Shown here piece after piece: positions 28,157-37,290 of a DNA stretch of 64,000 bases. How positions within the stretch are numbered: position 1 is the stretch's first letter; each line of letters begins with the position of its first letter. The translations under genes and the position numbers were made by a program. Source of the stretch: Bin80 sp965261255 (GTDB lineage: Bacteria > Bacteroidota > Rhodothermia > Rhodothermales > Bin80); NCBI GenBank assembly GCA_965261255.1, contig CBDHCQ010000004.1, forward strand, positions 2,914,001 to 2,978,000, read 5' to 3'. The notes beneath the pieces were generated by a model. The model did no database searches. It was not told the DNA's origin and saw only the letters and a program-made list of their open reading frames with translations.

Positions 28157-28411
28157 ATGAGGTATCTGGAATGGACAATGTATGCACTGGTAGTGGCAGC
28201 ATTACTATTTTTTCTTCAAGTGACTTTTTTTGCTAAGTCAACTGATGAGCACGGCATTTTGGATACTCTTCCGACTATGTTAGAATATTTTCATGAGGAC
28301 CAAGATAGATTAGTGTTGATTGTATTAACTCCTACCTGCCCATATTGTCTGCAGGGGGATGATTCGGGAGGAAGTTCAGACATGGGCTTGATCTGGCAGT
28401 CCACTCCTTAG
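28157..28411 (+). pseudogene. Membrane-anchored thioredoxin-like protein, C-terminally truncated
   Basis: ATG 28157 opens an 84-residue product with an N-terminal membrane segment (MYALVVAALLFFLQVTFFA). A strand and active site follow as LVLIVLTPTCPYC, the CxxC of a TlpA/thioredoxin fold. The frame then leaves recognisable sequence and stops after about 20 residues, well short of a thioredoxin domain, so the gene is truncated. It occupies the same third position as the full-length CxxC protein at 52016-52573 in the intact module. Confidence 0.6.
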
Positions 28412-28481
28412 TTGCAAGTTGACAAGATTGAAACCACTCACGGATAGTCGTGAGATTGAAGGACAGATGCCAGAGAACCGA

Positions 28482-29309
28482 TCAGAAGTACAGAATCGTT
28501 CTCACCGAAAATCCGGTTTCACGTCCATCAAGTGACAGGGGAACCCTGGCTTCTTCCTCCGAAAAAGCTCCCCATTCTTCTTCTCCGTACTGTGTGTGAT
28601 GCACTCCGCCGCGGACCCCTAACCTATCTCCGATCATCTTTTCAAGCCCCCCGCCTACGGTCAATGTGTAGAGTGTTTCGTCGTGGGAATCCATGCCTGA
28701 ATCAAATTCCCCTGGCCCGCAAAGTTCGAGCGGATTAAAGCACCCGTAATAGTTGACAGTTAAATCCGTATTCAGGCGACCTACTCTGCCGTGAATATAT
28801 ATACCTGCACCTGAGCCGAGAAGTGAAGCCACAAACGAGGGGCTCAAACGGAATACCAACGTAGCACCATAGCTGTTTTTTCTCTTCACACTCCATTCAT
28901 CGGGCCAAGCCTCACCATACTGGTTTCTACCATCGGATTGCCCGTCTCCAGGAAACATACCGCTTGCCGTGCCACCGTGGAGTTGCCCATCAATCTCAAG
29001 GCCCAGGTTAAGGGTATTGCCCAGGTCCAGATTTGGGCGGTAGCCGACAAGAATTCCCGTACTAAAACCCGATCCGCTCGCTGAAGCGCTCGTGTTGTAA
29101 ATGTTTCCCCTCTGCAAATAATTCGTCTGCACATTCGTATTGTCTACGGTTTTTGCATGTTCAAAGCTAATGTGCTCAGCTCCGACAAAAGCGCCTACGT
29201 AAAAACTGCTGTTCTGTGCAACTGTGACCTCAGAAACACCGGTCATCATCGTAATCACGATCATTATGCTCGCAAAACGTGTCTTTTGATTCGTCGGCAT
29301 TCTACTCAT
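28482..29309 (-). CDS. Outer-membrane beta-barrel protein (OmpA/OMP_b-brl-like)
   Basis: A 275-residue protein with a signal peptide (hydrophobic IMIVITMMTGVSEVTVAQ). Amphipathic strands follow, such as FYVGAFVGAEHISFEH, TGILVGYRPNLDLG and IYIHGRVGRLNTDLTV. It ends VRTILYF, with the C-terminal aromatic residue typical of barrels inserted by Bam. It is probably an eight-stranded barrel of the kind common in Bacteroidota; no substrate is implied. Two cysteines (YGCFNPLELCGPGE) would make a small loop disulfide. It is divergent from the methionine operon. Confidence 0.75.
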   Translation of the reverse strand: MSRMPTNQKTRFASIMIVITMMTGVSEVTVAQNSSFYVGAFVGAEHISFEHAKTVDNTNVQTNYLQRGNIYNTSASASGSGFSTGILVGYRPNLDLGNTLNLGLEIDGQLHGGTASGMFPGDGQSDGRNQYGEAWPDEWSVKRKNSYGATLVFRLSPSFVASLLGSGAGIYIHGRVGRLNTDLTVNYYGCFNPLELCGPGEFDSGMDSHDETLYTLTVGGGLEKMIGDRLGVRGGVHHTQYGEEEWGAFSEEEARVPLSLDGRETGFSVRTILYF

Positions 29310-29599
29310 GGGTTCTCATTACTCAATACAAAGGGGCCTCCAGCAAAACCATTCTAGGAGGCCGAAGTCAAGTGGTTTGCTCTCATGGTTTTGGCTAACA
29401 ATCTTGGACCTGTTGAACCAACGCCCCAAGTTACCATTGTTTTCTCAAAATTACTTGATCGTCAACAGTGGAGGCTCCATCATGGATTTTGCCCAAACTC
29501 CAGTAGGGTATGCACACCTCTGACCCAGCATCTGTCGCTCTCTGCAACTAGGTGACGCTAATATCTGGCTGAATTTTGAACCTTCTTATTAAAAGACTG

Positions 29600-29626
29600 T
29601 TTATATAAATTGATGTTTATAATAAA
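29600..29626 (+). promoter_or_regulatory. Candidate operator of the SahR-like regulator
   Basis: Just before the ATG at 29632 lie the perfect palindrome TTTATATAAA (29600-29609) and the near-palindrome TTTATAATAAA (29616-29626), also forming a near direct repeat GTTTATA. A/T-rich palindromes in this position suit autoregulation by an ArsR-type dimer. This is inferred only from position and symmetry. Confidence 0.35.
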
Positions 29627-29631
29627 TTCTC

Positions 29632-31515
29632 ATGAGCGTGTGCCAGAAGTCACTAATAGGCGGCTTGAAAGCAGCCGGAGAACCGACGCGGCTTCGAATA
29701 CTCGCACTGTTGCGCCATGGTGACCTTGCGGTCGGAGAACTGGCACGCATTCTCAATCAAAGTCAACCCCGGCTCTCACATCACTTAAAATCACTGACCC
29801 AAGCGGGTTTGGTTGAACGGCTGCCCGAGGGTGCCTGGGTATTTTATCGAATTCAGCGTAGAGGATGGGCTGACAGGCTGTTAGAGGGGATCTTCTCGAA
29901 ACTAGATATTGATAGTGACCCGTTCACGACTGATTTCAATTTTTTGCAGCGTGTACGCGCAAATCGTGCACAATCGGCAGCGTCCTATTTTTCAGAAATC
30001 GCTAAAGACTGGGATCAACTGCGGGCATTGCATTATCCTGATGCAGCAATTGAGCGTGCGATTCTCGGGCATGTTCAGTGCCATCAGTTTGAGCGGATCA
30101 TAGACTTCGGGACCGGTACCGGGCGGATGCTGATTTTGCTTGCCCCGTATACGCAAGAGGCGGAAGGACTTGACCTCTCACATCATATGCTGAAGGTCGC
30201 TCGTGCGAATCTCAACCGAGCGGGGATCAGTAACGCAAGAGTACGGCAGGGAAATGCTATGGACACTCCTTTCGAGAGTGATAGCGCGGATCTGGTGATC
30301 GTGCATCAAGTGTTGCATTACCTTGAACAACCCGAAAAGGTCATCTCGGAAGCCGCTCGCGTTCTCAAACAGGGAGGCCAACTGATTGTCGTTGATTTTG
30401 CCCCACATGAACTTGAGTTTTTAAGGGAATCCCAAGGACATTATCGACTTGGGATCTCCGAAGATGACATGATGCAATGGGCGGATAATGCGGGGTTTTC
30501 TATGCAGCCGCCCAGAAGATTTGACCCACCGTCCTCGCTTGATAAGGGTATTAGTGTGCTCATCTGGAAGGCTGCATGGCGAGCCTATCAGCCCGCAGAC
30601 CCCAGTGTGAGCAAACTCTCCGTTGCGGAGCAACAGTCGAAACCCCCTCCTAGTGTTTCATTTGAATTTTTTCCTCCTAAATCAGACAGTATGGAGGCCA
30701 AACTGTGGGAATCGGTTGCGAGGCTGACACCAATGGCGCCGCGCTTTGTATCCGTCACGTATGGAGCTGGCGGCTCTACGCGTGATCGAACAAAGCGGAT
30801 CGTAGCGAAAATTGCACAGGATACGCCGCTATTGCCGGCGGCGCACCTCACCTGTGTAAACGCAACGAAGGAAGAGGTATTAGACATTGCGGCCGATCTA
30901 TGGAAGGCCGGGATACGTCACATTGTGGCGCTTCGAGGCGATCCTCCTGAAGGCATAGATGCAATATTTGAACAGCACCCAGGCGGTTTTCGAGATAGTA
31001 TTGAGCTCATTGAAGGAATTCGCAACTGTGAGATTGAACCTGGAGCAAGATTTGAAATCAGTGTTTCCTGCTATCCGGAACAACATCCCCACAGTCGGGG
31101 ATGGGACCAGGACATTGCATTCTTGAGAGCGAAGCAGGATGCTGGCGCTGATCGCGCAATCACTCAATTTTTCTTTGAGCCAGAGGTCTACTTCAAGTTT
31201 CTTGATCGCGCACGAGCGGGGGGCGTGACGATGCCGATTGTACCCGGAATCATGCTGCAGCCGAACTTCAAGGGCATGAAGCGTATTGCAAATCTTTGCC
31301 AGGTAACCTTGCCAGACTGGCTTCATGAGGTGTATGAGGGGACCGATGACGATACTGCGACATGTGAGTTCATCACGGCGAATGTGGCTGCCGAACTCTG
31401 CCACAAATTATCGGACCAAGGAGTGAACGACTTTCACTTCTATACACTCAATCGAGCAAGTCTGGCGCTATCTACCTGCCGATTACTTGGATTGAAGCCG
31501 CAGGCGGTGGTGTGA
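29632..31515 (+). CDS. Fusion of ArsR/SahR-like regulator, SAM-methyltransferase domain and MetF (methylene-THF reductase)
   Basis: One uninterrupted 627-residue frame. Residues about 8-80 are an ArsR winged helix (AAGEPTRLRILALLRHGDL, recognition helix QSQPRLSHHLKSL); the metal-binding ELCVCDL motif is absent. Residues about 115-300 are a Methyltransf_11 domain (RIIDFGTGTGRMLILLAP, VHQVLHYLEQPEKVI). These two together match SahR, the S-adenosylhomocysteine-sensing repressor of methionine genes. From about residue 339 the protein is MetF: VSFEFFPPKSD, FVSVTYGAGGSTRDRT, HIVALRGDPPEG and the C-terminal FYTLNRASL. MetF reduces 5,10-methylene-THF to 5-methyl-THF, the methyl donor for MetH encoded next. 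Linking sensor and enzyme in one chain is unusual. metH part 1 begins 48 bases downstream. Confidence 0.88.
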   Translation: MSVCQKSLIGGLKAAGEPTRLRILALLRHGDLAVGELARILNQSQPRLSHHLKSLTQAGLVERLPEGAWVFYRIQRRGWADRLLEGIFSKLDIDSDPFTTDFNFLQRVRANRAQSAASYFSEIAKDWDQLRALHYPDAAIERAILGHVQCHQFERIIDFGTGTGRMLILLAPYTQEAEGLDLSHHMLKVARANLNRAGISNARVRQGNAMDTPFESDSADLVIVHQVLHYLEQPEKVISEAARVLKQGGQLIVVDFAPHELEFLRESQGHYRLGISEDDMMQWADNAGFSMQPPRRFDPPSSLDKGISVLIWKAAWRAYQPADPSVSKLSVAEQQSKPPPSVSFEFFPPKSDSMEAKLWESVARLTPMAPRFVSVTYGAGGSTRDRTKRIVAKIAQDTPLLPAAHLTCVNATKEEVLDIAADLWKAGIRHIVALRGDPPEGIDAIFEQHPGGFRDSIELIEGIRNCEIEPGARFEISVSCYPEQHPHSRGWDQDIAFLRAKQDAGADRAITQFFFEPEVYFKFLDRARAGGVTMPIVPGIMLQPNFKGMKRIANLCQVTLPDWLHEVYEGTDDDTATCEFITANVAAELCHKLSDQGVNDFHFYTLNRASLALSTCRLLGLKPQAVV

Positions 31516-31563
31516 CAACTTTTGTGGACAGGCACATCAATAAAATACGGATTCGATTTGCTG

Positions 31564-32637
31564 ATGGATCGCCAAGAACGTATTGACCAACTCTACTCAG
31601 CCTCCAGGGAGCGGGTCTTGCTTCTGGATGGTTCTTGGGGGGTCATGTTCCAACGAATGGGGCTTGAAGAAGAGGACTATCGCGGACCACGGTTTTCCAA
31701 GGAGAAATACCCGGTGGATATGAAAGGCAATCATGATATTCTGTGCCTAACCAAGCCGGAATGCGTGGCAGAATTACATAACGCTTACTTTGCAGCCGGG
31801 GCGGATATCTCGGAGACGAATACATTCTCGGCTACAACAATCGTGCAAGCTGATTACGAGCTTGATCGCCAATCCGTCATTGATATCAACTTAGAGGGTG
31901 CCAGACTTGCCCGTGCGTCGGCCGATCAGTGGACGAAAAAAGAGCCGGAGAAGCCCCGCTTCGCTGCAGGCTCCATTGGTCCGCTGAACAAGATGCTCTC
32001 TATGAGCTCAGACGTAAACGCCCCGGACGCACGGGAAGTAACATTTGACCAAGTCTACAAGACCTATCGTGAGCAAATCAAAGCTCTGAATCAAGGTGGC
32101 GTGCACCTTTACCTGATCGAGACGATTACCGATACGCTAAACTGCAAGGCAGCAATCAAGGCCCTCATTGACTTGGAAGAAGAGGGACTTGAAAAGCTCC
32201 CACTCTGGATCTCTGGGACTATCACAGACCGCTCTGGACGCACCCTTTCAGGTCAAACCGTGGAAGCTTTTTGGTATTCTGTACGCCACGCCAAACCGTT
32301 TGCAGTGGGATTTAATTGTGCGTTTGGCGCAGATTTAATGCGTCCGCATATCGCTGCAATTTCCCGTGTAGCTGATACGCTGGTGGGGGCCTATCCGAAT
32401 GCTGGACTGCCGAATGAGATGGGCGAATATGATCAGTCCTCGCAGGAACTGGCAAGTTATGTCGGTAAATGGGCCCAAGATGGAATTGTCAATTTTCTGG
32501 GAGGTTGTTGTGGTGCCACGCCAGATCATATCCGGGCAATCTCAGAAGCAGTAGAAGGATTGCCGCCGCGGAGTCCAGTTCCAAGTAAGGACACTCTGAG
32601 GCTTGCAGGCCTGGACCCTTTCGAGTTTGGAAGTTAA
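31564..32637 (+). CDS. metH: Methionine synthase part 1: homocysteine S-methyltransferase domain
   Basis: A 357-residue protein equal to the N-terminal homocysteine-binding barrel of cobalamin-dependent MetH. The start is VLLLDGSWGVMFQRMGLEE. Zinc ligands are Cys in GFNCAFGAD and the pair in GGCCGATPDH. It ends at LAGLDPFEF, exactly where MetH has its linker to the pterin domain. The frame opens earlier (31522), but ATG 31564 fits the domain start. It is expected to work together with part 2 encoded 85 bases downstream. Split MetH genes are known in several bacteria. Cobalamin, 5-methyl-THF (from MetF) and SAM for reactivation are the cofactors. Confidence 0.92.
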   Translation: MDRQERIDQLYSASRERVLLLDGSWGVMFQRMGLEEEDYRGPRFSKEKYPVDMKGNHDILCLTKPECVAELHNAYFAAGADISETNTFSATTIVQADYELDRQSVIDINLEGARLARASADQWTKKEPEKPRFAAGSIGPLNKMLSMSSDVNAPDAREVTFDQVYKTYREQIKALNQGGVHLYLIETITDTLNCKAAIKALIDLEEEGLEKLPLWISGTITDRSGRTLSGQTVEAFWYSVRHAKPFAVGFNCAFGADLMRPHIAAISRVADTLVGAYPNAGLPNEMGEYDQSSQELASYVGKWAQDGIVNFLGGCCGATPDHIRAISEAVEGLPPRSPVPSKDTLRLAGLDPFEFGS

Positions 32638-32651
32638 ATCAGGAGCAATCT

Positions 32652-32726
32652 ATGGCCAACACGATACCCCATCATGATTGCCATCTCAGGCGTCTCTGGA
32701 CAGGTACAGACCCAGATAAGGAATGA
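32652..32726 (+). CDS. Short 24-residue ORF between the two metH genes
   Basis: It has a good Shine-Dalgarno (AGGAG, 7 bases before ATG 32652) and its stop overlaps the ATG of metH part 2 as ATGA. The product (MANTIPHHDCHLRRLWTG, then six more residues) matches no MetH linker known to me. Most likely it couples translation of part 2 to part 1; it could instead be a leader peptide or leftover of the break in an originally single metH. It may not be kept as a protein. Confidence 0.4.
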   Translation: MANTIPHHDCHLRRLWTGTDPDKE

Positions 32727-35353
32727 ATACCGCCGCCCAGACATTTGTGAACGTTGGTGAGCGCACCAATGTAACCGGCTCCGCCAGGTTTAGGAGGCTG
32801 ATCGTGAGTGGTGATTATGCTACCGCTGTAGATGTTGCGCGGCAGCAGGTCCAAAATGGTGCACAGATCATTGATGTCAACATGGATGAGGGGATGTTAG
32901 ATGGCGTCGAGGCTATGCAAACCTTTCTCAACCTGATTGCTGCCGAGCCCGACATTGCCAGGGTGCCCATCATGATCGACAGCTCAAAATGGGAAGTAAT
33001 TGAAGCAGGTCTCAAATGCGTGCAGGGGAAGGCAGTAGTCAATTCTATCTCACTGAAAGAGGGGGAGGACCAATTCCGAAAACGAGCACGTACGTGCTTT
33101 TCCTACGGTGCAGCTGTCATCGTGATGGCATTTGATGAGTCTGGTCAGGCCTACACTGCTCCGCGCAAGATTGAGATTTGTCAACGCGCATTCAAAATAC
33201 TCACCGAAGAGGTTGGCTTCCCTGCCGAAGACATAATTTTCGATCCGAACATTTTTGCCGTTGCCACGGGAATTCAAGAGCATAATAATTACGCGGTTGA
33301 CTTTATTGAAGCGGCAAGAGCCATTCGCGAAACATGCTCTGGCTGTCATATTTCAGGCGGGCTCTCGAATGTGTCATTCAGTTTCCGTGGCAATGAGCCG
33401 GTACGCAGAGCGATGCACTCGGTTTTTCTGTATCACGCGATCCCTGCCGGGATGGATATGGGAATTGTGAATGCCGGCCAGCTTGACATCTATGACGAGA
33501 TTGAGCCAAAGCTCCGAGAACTAGTCGAAGATGTGATCCTCAACCGCAATGAAAACGCAACGGAGGCACTGGTTGATTACGCAGAACAGTTCCGCGGACA
33601 AAAAAGAAAATCGGCAAAAAAGGACCTCTCCTGGCGCACATTTCCCGTGCAGAAGCGGCTTGAGTACGCGCTTGTAAACGGCATCACTGAGTTTATTGTT
33701 GAAGATACCGAGGAGGCTAGAGCAACCGCAGATCGCCCGCTGCATGTCATTGAAGGCCCGCTCATGGATGGGATGAATGTCGTGGGAGATTTATTTGGGT
33801 CTGGTAAAATGTTCTTGCCCCAAGTGGTGAAGTCCGCTCGCGTCATGAAAGCGGCAGTAGCCTACCTGGATCCGTTCATGCAAGCCGAAAAAGAAGAGCT
33901 GGGCACGGTTGATGTTTCAAACGGAAAAGTGATTATGGCCACCGTGAAGGGAGACGTGCATGATATCGGCAAGAATATCGTCGGCGTCGTGCTTGCATGT
34001 AATGGCTACGAGATTGTTGACATGGGAGTCATGGTTCCGTGTGAGGCGATTCTTGCAGAGGCCAGGAAAGAGAATGCTGATATTATTGGCCTCTCTGGTC
34101 TGATCACCCCAAGCCTGGACGAAATGGTCTATGTGGCACGCGAAATGCAACGCTGTGGCATGAAGCAGCCCCTGCTCATTGGGGGAGCCACGACCTCACC
34201 GGCGCATACGGCAGTAAAGATTGATCCGGTCCGGAGCAGTGGTCCAGCTATTCATGTGACTGATGCCAGCCGAGCAATTGGGGTTGTCTCATCATTACTC
34301 TCTGATGAAGAGCGTCCGCTCTTTGTTGGCACCATTAAGGCCAGGTATCAGCGAATGCGTGACCGCCGAGCGGGTGGTCCTCCAAGGCCACGCCACCCCA
34401 TTGAAGTGGCCCGACAGCATGCGCACAAACTGAAGGCACCGACGCCTGAAACCCCAAGTTTTACCGGCACGAAGGTGTTCGAGAATTTTGATCTCACAGT
34501 GCTCGCAAAATACATCGACTGGACGCCTTACTTCATCACTTGGAATCTGTCTGGACGCTATCCCAAAATCCTGAAAGACAAGGTGGTGGGTAAGGCTGCG
34601 CGAGATCTATGGCGTGATACCCAAGCCATGATGCAACAAATTCTTGACCAAGAATGGTTCAAGCCCAAAGCTGTTGTCGGTTTTTGGGGGGCTTCACGAG
34701 ACGGAGACGATATTCGGTTAGATACGGGCGATACATTTTTTACACTGCGCCAGCAAGTGATCAAAAATAATCAGCGGGGCAATTTTGCATTGTCTGATTT
34801 TGTTGCCGAGGTGGATGATCATGTAGGCGCGTTTGCGGTCACTTCGGGACCGCAGGCAGAGGAGATTGCAGAAGCATTTGAAGCGGAAGCTGACGATTAT
34901 TCAGCAATCATGGTCAAATCCCTCGCTGATCGGTTCGCTGAGGCAATGGCAGAGTATATGCATGAGCGCGTACGTAAGGAGCTTTGGGGTTATGCATCGA
35001 ATGAGAACTTTGATAATGAGTCGCTGATCAAAGAAGCCTACACCGGCATCCGTCCCGCACCTGGTTATCCATGTCAGCCAGATCACACGGAGAAAGGGAC
35101 GATTTTTCGCTTACTTGATGCGGGTCGAATCGGGATGTCTCTGACTTCCAGTTACGCGATGCGACCAGCAGCTTCGGTATCTGGTCTCTATTTGGCACAT
35201 CCTGAGAGTGCGTATTTTGTCGTTGGTCGAATTGATCGTGACCAAGTTAGAGACTATGCCGGGCGGAAGGGGATGGATCTCCGGACCGCCGAACGGTGGT
35301 TAGGGCCGATACTAAATTATGATCCAGAGGACGCTGAAGATGAGTCAGGTTGA
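32723..35353 (+). CDS. metH: Methionine synthase part 2: pterin-, cobalamin-binding and activation domains
   Basis: An 876-residue protein. Residues about 9-270 form the 5-methyl-THF-binding barrel (FVNVGERTNVTGSARF, VPIMIDSSKWEVIEAGLK). The helical cap and B12-binding Rossmann domain (about 330-520) carry the cobalt-ligand His in GDVHDIGKNIVG. The activation domain (about 560-876) has GYPCQPDHTEKGTIFRLLD and SAYFVVGRIDRDQV for SAM binding. It transfers the methyl group from 5-methyl-THF via methylcobalamin to homocysteine bound on part 1. Its dependence on B12 fits the riboswitch-controlled btuB locus at 55.6 kb. It starts by ATGA overlap with the 24-codon ORF. Confidence 0.94.
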   Translation: MNTAAQTFVNVGERTNVTGSARFRRLIVSGDYATAVDVARQQVQNGAQIIDVNMDEGMLDGVEAMQTFLNLIAAEPDIARVPIMIDSSKWEVIEAGLKCVQGKAVVNSISLKEGEDQFRKRARTCFSYGAAVIVMAFDESGQAYTAPRKIEICQRAFKILTEEVGFPAEDIIFDPNIFAVATGIQEHNNYAVDFIEAARAIRETCSGCHISGGLSNVSFSFRGNEPVRRAMHSVFLYHAIPAGMDMGIVNAGQLDIYDEIEPKLRELVEDVILNRNENATEALVDYAEQFRGQKRKSAKKDLSWRTFPVQKRLEYALVNGITEFIVEDTEEARATADRPLHVIEGPLMDGMNVVGDLFGSGKMFLPQVVKSARVMKAAVAYLDPFMQAEKEELGTVDVSNGKVIMATVKGDVHDIGKNIVGVVLACNGYEIVDMGVMVPCEAILAEARKENADIIGLSGLITPSLDEMVYVAREMQRCGMKQPLLIGGATTSPAHTAVKIDPVRSSGPAIHVTDASRAIGVVSSLLSDEERPLFVGTIKARYQRMRDRRAGGPPRPRHPIEVARQHAHKLKAPTPETPSFTGTKVFENFDLTVLAKYIDWTPYFITWNLSGRYPKILKDKVVGKAARDLWRDTQAMMQQILDQEWFKPKAVVGFWGASRDGDDIRLDTGDTFFTLRQQVIKNNQRGNFALSDFVAEVDDHVGAFAVTSGPQAEEIAEAFEAEADDYSAIMVKSLADRFAEAMAEYMHERVRKELWGYASNENFDNESLIKEAYTGIRPAPGYPCQPDHTEKGTIFRLLDAGRIGMSLTSSYAMRPAASVSGLYLAHPESAYFVVGRIDRDQVRDYAGRKGMDLRTAERWLGPILNYDPEDAEDESG

Positions 35354-35598
35354 GTTACGGCGTACGCATGGCCAATGCCCTTATTATCAGTTGAAACTGG
35401 ATCATTCGGTATTTCGAGGGTCTGCAGTTGTAGTGATGAATTCCAACCATCGGTTATCCATTTCGCTGCATTACCTGGAGTCTACATCCCCCAACATCTG
35501 CTGTCATATTGGTTATCAAGTAACCCTTCATTCGTAGCCAAGTACCGTAGCAGGTGCACGAGCTACGCTGGTAGGATGCAACCAATTCATACATATTC

Positions 35599-35940
35599 AT
35601 GACCTTTATCGTGACGGATCCCTGCATTCGATGCAAACACATGGATTGTGTCGAAGTGTGTCCGGTTGACTGCTTTTATGAGGGAGAAAACATGCTCGTC
35701 ATTCATCCAGACGAATGCATTGACTGTGCTGCCTGCGAACCCGAATGCCCAGTGGAGGCCATCAAGCCAGAAATTGAGGATGAGCCAGATTCAAAATGGT
35801 TGACCATCAACACAAAGTATTCCAAGGTCTGGCCGAATGTCACACGCATGAAAGAGCCCTCAGCGGATCACAAAGAGTTTGCTCAAAAGACGGATAAATT
35901 CGCCGAGTATTTCAGTCCAAATCCAGGGACCGGAGATTAG
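35599..35940 (+). CDS. fdxA: 7Fe ferredoxin FdxA ([3Fe-4S][4Fe-4S])
   Basis: A 113-residue electron carrier closely resembling Azotobacter ferredoxin I and other FdxA. The N-terminal cluster region is CIRCKHMDCVEVCPVDCFYE and the second is CIDCAACEPECPVEAI. The helical C-terminal tail characteristic of the family (VWPNVTRMKEPSADH) is also present. The lone cysteine pattern in the first motif suits one 3Fe and one 4Fe cluster. It stands alone downstream of metH, with a 245-base gap and its own promoter likely. Confidence 0.93.
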   Translation: MTFIVTDPCIRCKHMDCVEVCPVDCFYEGENMLVIHPDECIDCAACEPECPVEAIKPEIEDEPDSKWLTINTKYSKVWPNVTRMKEPSADHKEFAQKTDKFAEYFSPNPGTGD

Positions 35941-36368
35941 CCCTCTGTGATCAGTATCTCTCGATTGCCCTTTCTTAATCAGAATTTGTTATAAATGTGA
36001 CCCTGCTGCATGATGTCAAAGTCACAACAATTACGTTGATAAAAATCCAAGTAAAAGAAACGTCTTCACAACACACCAAATCAACCCTAACCGATCCGGT
36101 ATACCCCACCATCCATTGCTCTTCCCAGAAAACAATCAACGAGATCATGGGAGAAATCTGTATTTTGCAGCACTGCGAAATGGCGCTAGGAACGACAACG
36201 CGGGAATAGCAAACGATCTGCTTCAAAACACGTGCTCAACCTGTCACATCTCGCCAGAATTGAACGATAAGAATGAAGCCCCGACATGCGGAAAACTCTC
36301 GTTGTTCTGCCGTTATTTTGTTATGCAGGGCAGGCTAAACCTACAAAGTAACTACTCCTACTAACACT
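35941..36368. other. Intergenic region, no gene seen
   Basis: About 430 A/T-rich bases between fdxA and the HAD gene. Short frames exist on both strands but none has a start, composition or motif suggesting a gene. Confidence 0.4.
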
Positions 36369-37025
36369 GTGCCTTTGCTTAACTGTAGCGCTTTACTCTT
36401 TGATCTGGATGGTGTCCTCGTAGATTCAAACCCCGTCTATGAAACTCACTGGCTGATCTGGGCCCAAGAGCGGGGCGTATCTTATCAGCACATTTTGGAG
36501 GTTCACCACGGCCGCCCCGTAACTGATACAATTCGAGTTGTCGCGCCGCATCTAGATCCGATCGCAGAAGCAGAGGCCTACCGGAACTCTGTCATAGCCG
36601 ACAACCATCTGGAGCGTGTGCAATCGTTTCCCGGTGTTCCTACGATGCTCACGGAACTCCCGCCAGACCGATGGGCCATTGTCACAAGTGCACCACGTGC
36701 GTTCGCGCTCAAGACACTCCATTATTTGGGCTTACCCACGCCGAAAGTATTCGTTAGCAGCGAAGATATTGGCGTGGGTAAACCGGCCCCCTATCCGTAT
36801 TTAAGAGCTGCATGGGGATTGAATCAATCTATTGAGCACTGTATCGTAGTTGAGGATGCACCCGCAGGCATACAATCTGCTAAATCTGCTGGCGCTCGCG
36901 TAATCGCAGTTCAGACCACCAATAGCCCAGATGCCCTCCAGGAAGCAGATTTCCTTGTCAACGAGATTTCAGATTTGGTAATAGGGTTCAACGGCGCCAA
37001 TCTGAGGGTCTCCATAGACTTGTAA
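36369..37025 (+). CDS. HAD-superfamily hydrolase (subfamily IA)
   Basis: A 218-residue phosphatase or phosphomutase-type protein. Motif I is LLFDLDGVLVDSNPVYETHW, with the nucleophile and general-acid aspartates. Motif II is AIVTSAPRAFALKTL, motif III the lysine in DIGVGKPAPYPY, and motif IV VVEDAPAGIQSAKSAGA. The cap domain lies between motifs I and II. It resembles beta-phosphoglucomutases and sugar-phosphate phosphatases; the substrate is not clear. The start is GTG 36369, six codons before a conserved strand; TTG 36375 is the alternative. Confidence 0.88.
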   Translation: MPLLNCSALLFDLDGVLVDSNPVYETHWLIWAQERGVSYQHILEVHHGRPVTDTIRVVAPHLDPIAEAEAYRNSVIADNHLERVQSFPGVPTMLTELPPDRWAIVTSAPRAFALKTLHYLGLPTPKVFVSSEDIGVGKPAPYPYLRAAWGLNQSIEHCIVVEDAPAGIQSAKSAGARVIAVQTTNSPDALQEADFLVNEISDLVIGFNGANLRVSIDL

Positions 37026-37290
37026 CGGGAATGCTCAAACCCAATCGATAGATGGCCTGCATAACGGTTGCTCAGATCAGTGCAGCGCCAAAGTCAGTTG
37101 AAATGATTTGTTTTGGATTGTGGCCGTTTTGGGATTCTAAATCTTTCACTTACCGCAATTTACGACAGCATCATGCTCAGATCAGATGAGTTTTTTCAAC
37201 CGAACCGGACGCTCCGCGAGGCTGGGGAGGCCCTGCGAATGACACCAGATCAAGAAACTGGGTAGCTTCCCTCTTTCGGTGTGCAACCAG

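Larger units (their letters stand above)
26934..28207 (+). repeat. Tandem duplication, copy 2
   Basis: About 1,274 bases matching 25618-26882. After 28207 the thioredoxin-like gene continues with unique sequence, whereas copy 1 jumps at the same point to the leader of the second peptide copy. Confidence 0.9.

Noticed and set aside
37173..37265. 30-codon frame just upstream of addB
   Set aside because: No Shine-Dalgarno, no coupling to addB and no motif; likely chance.
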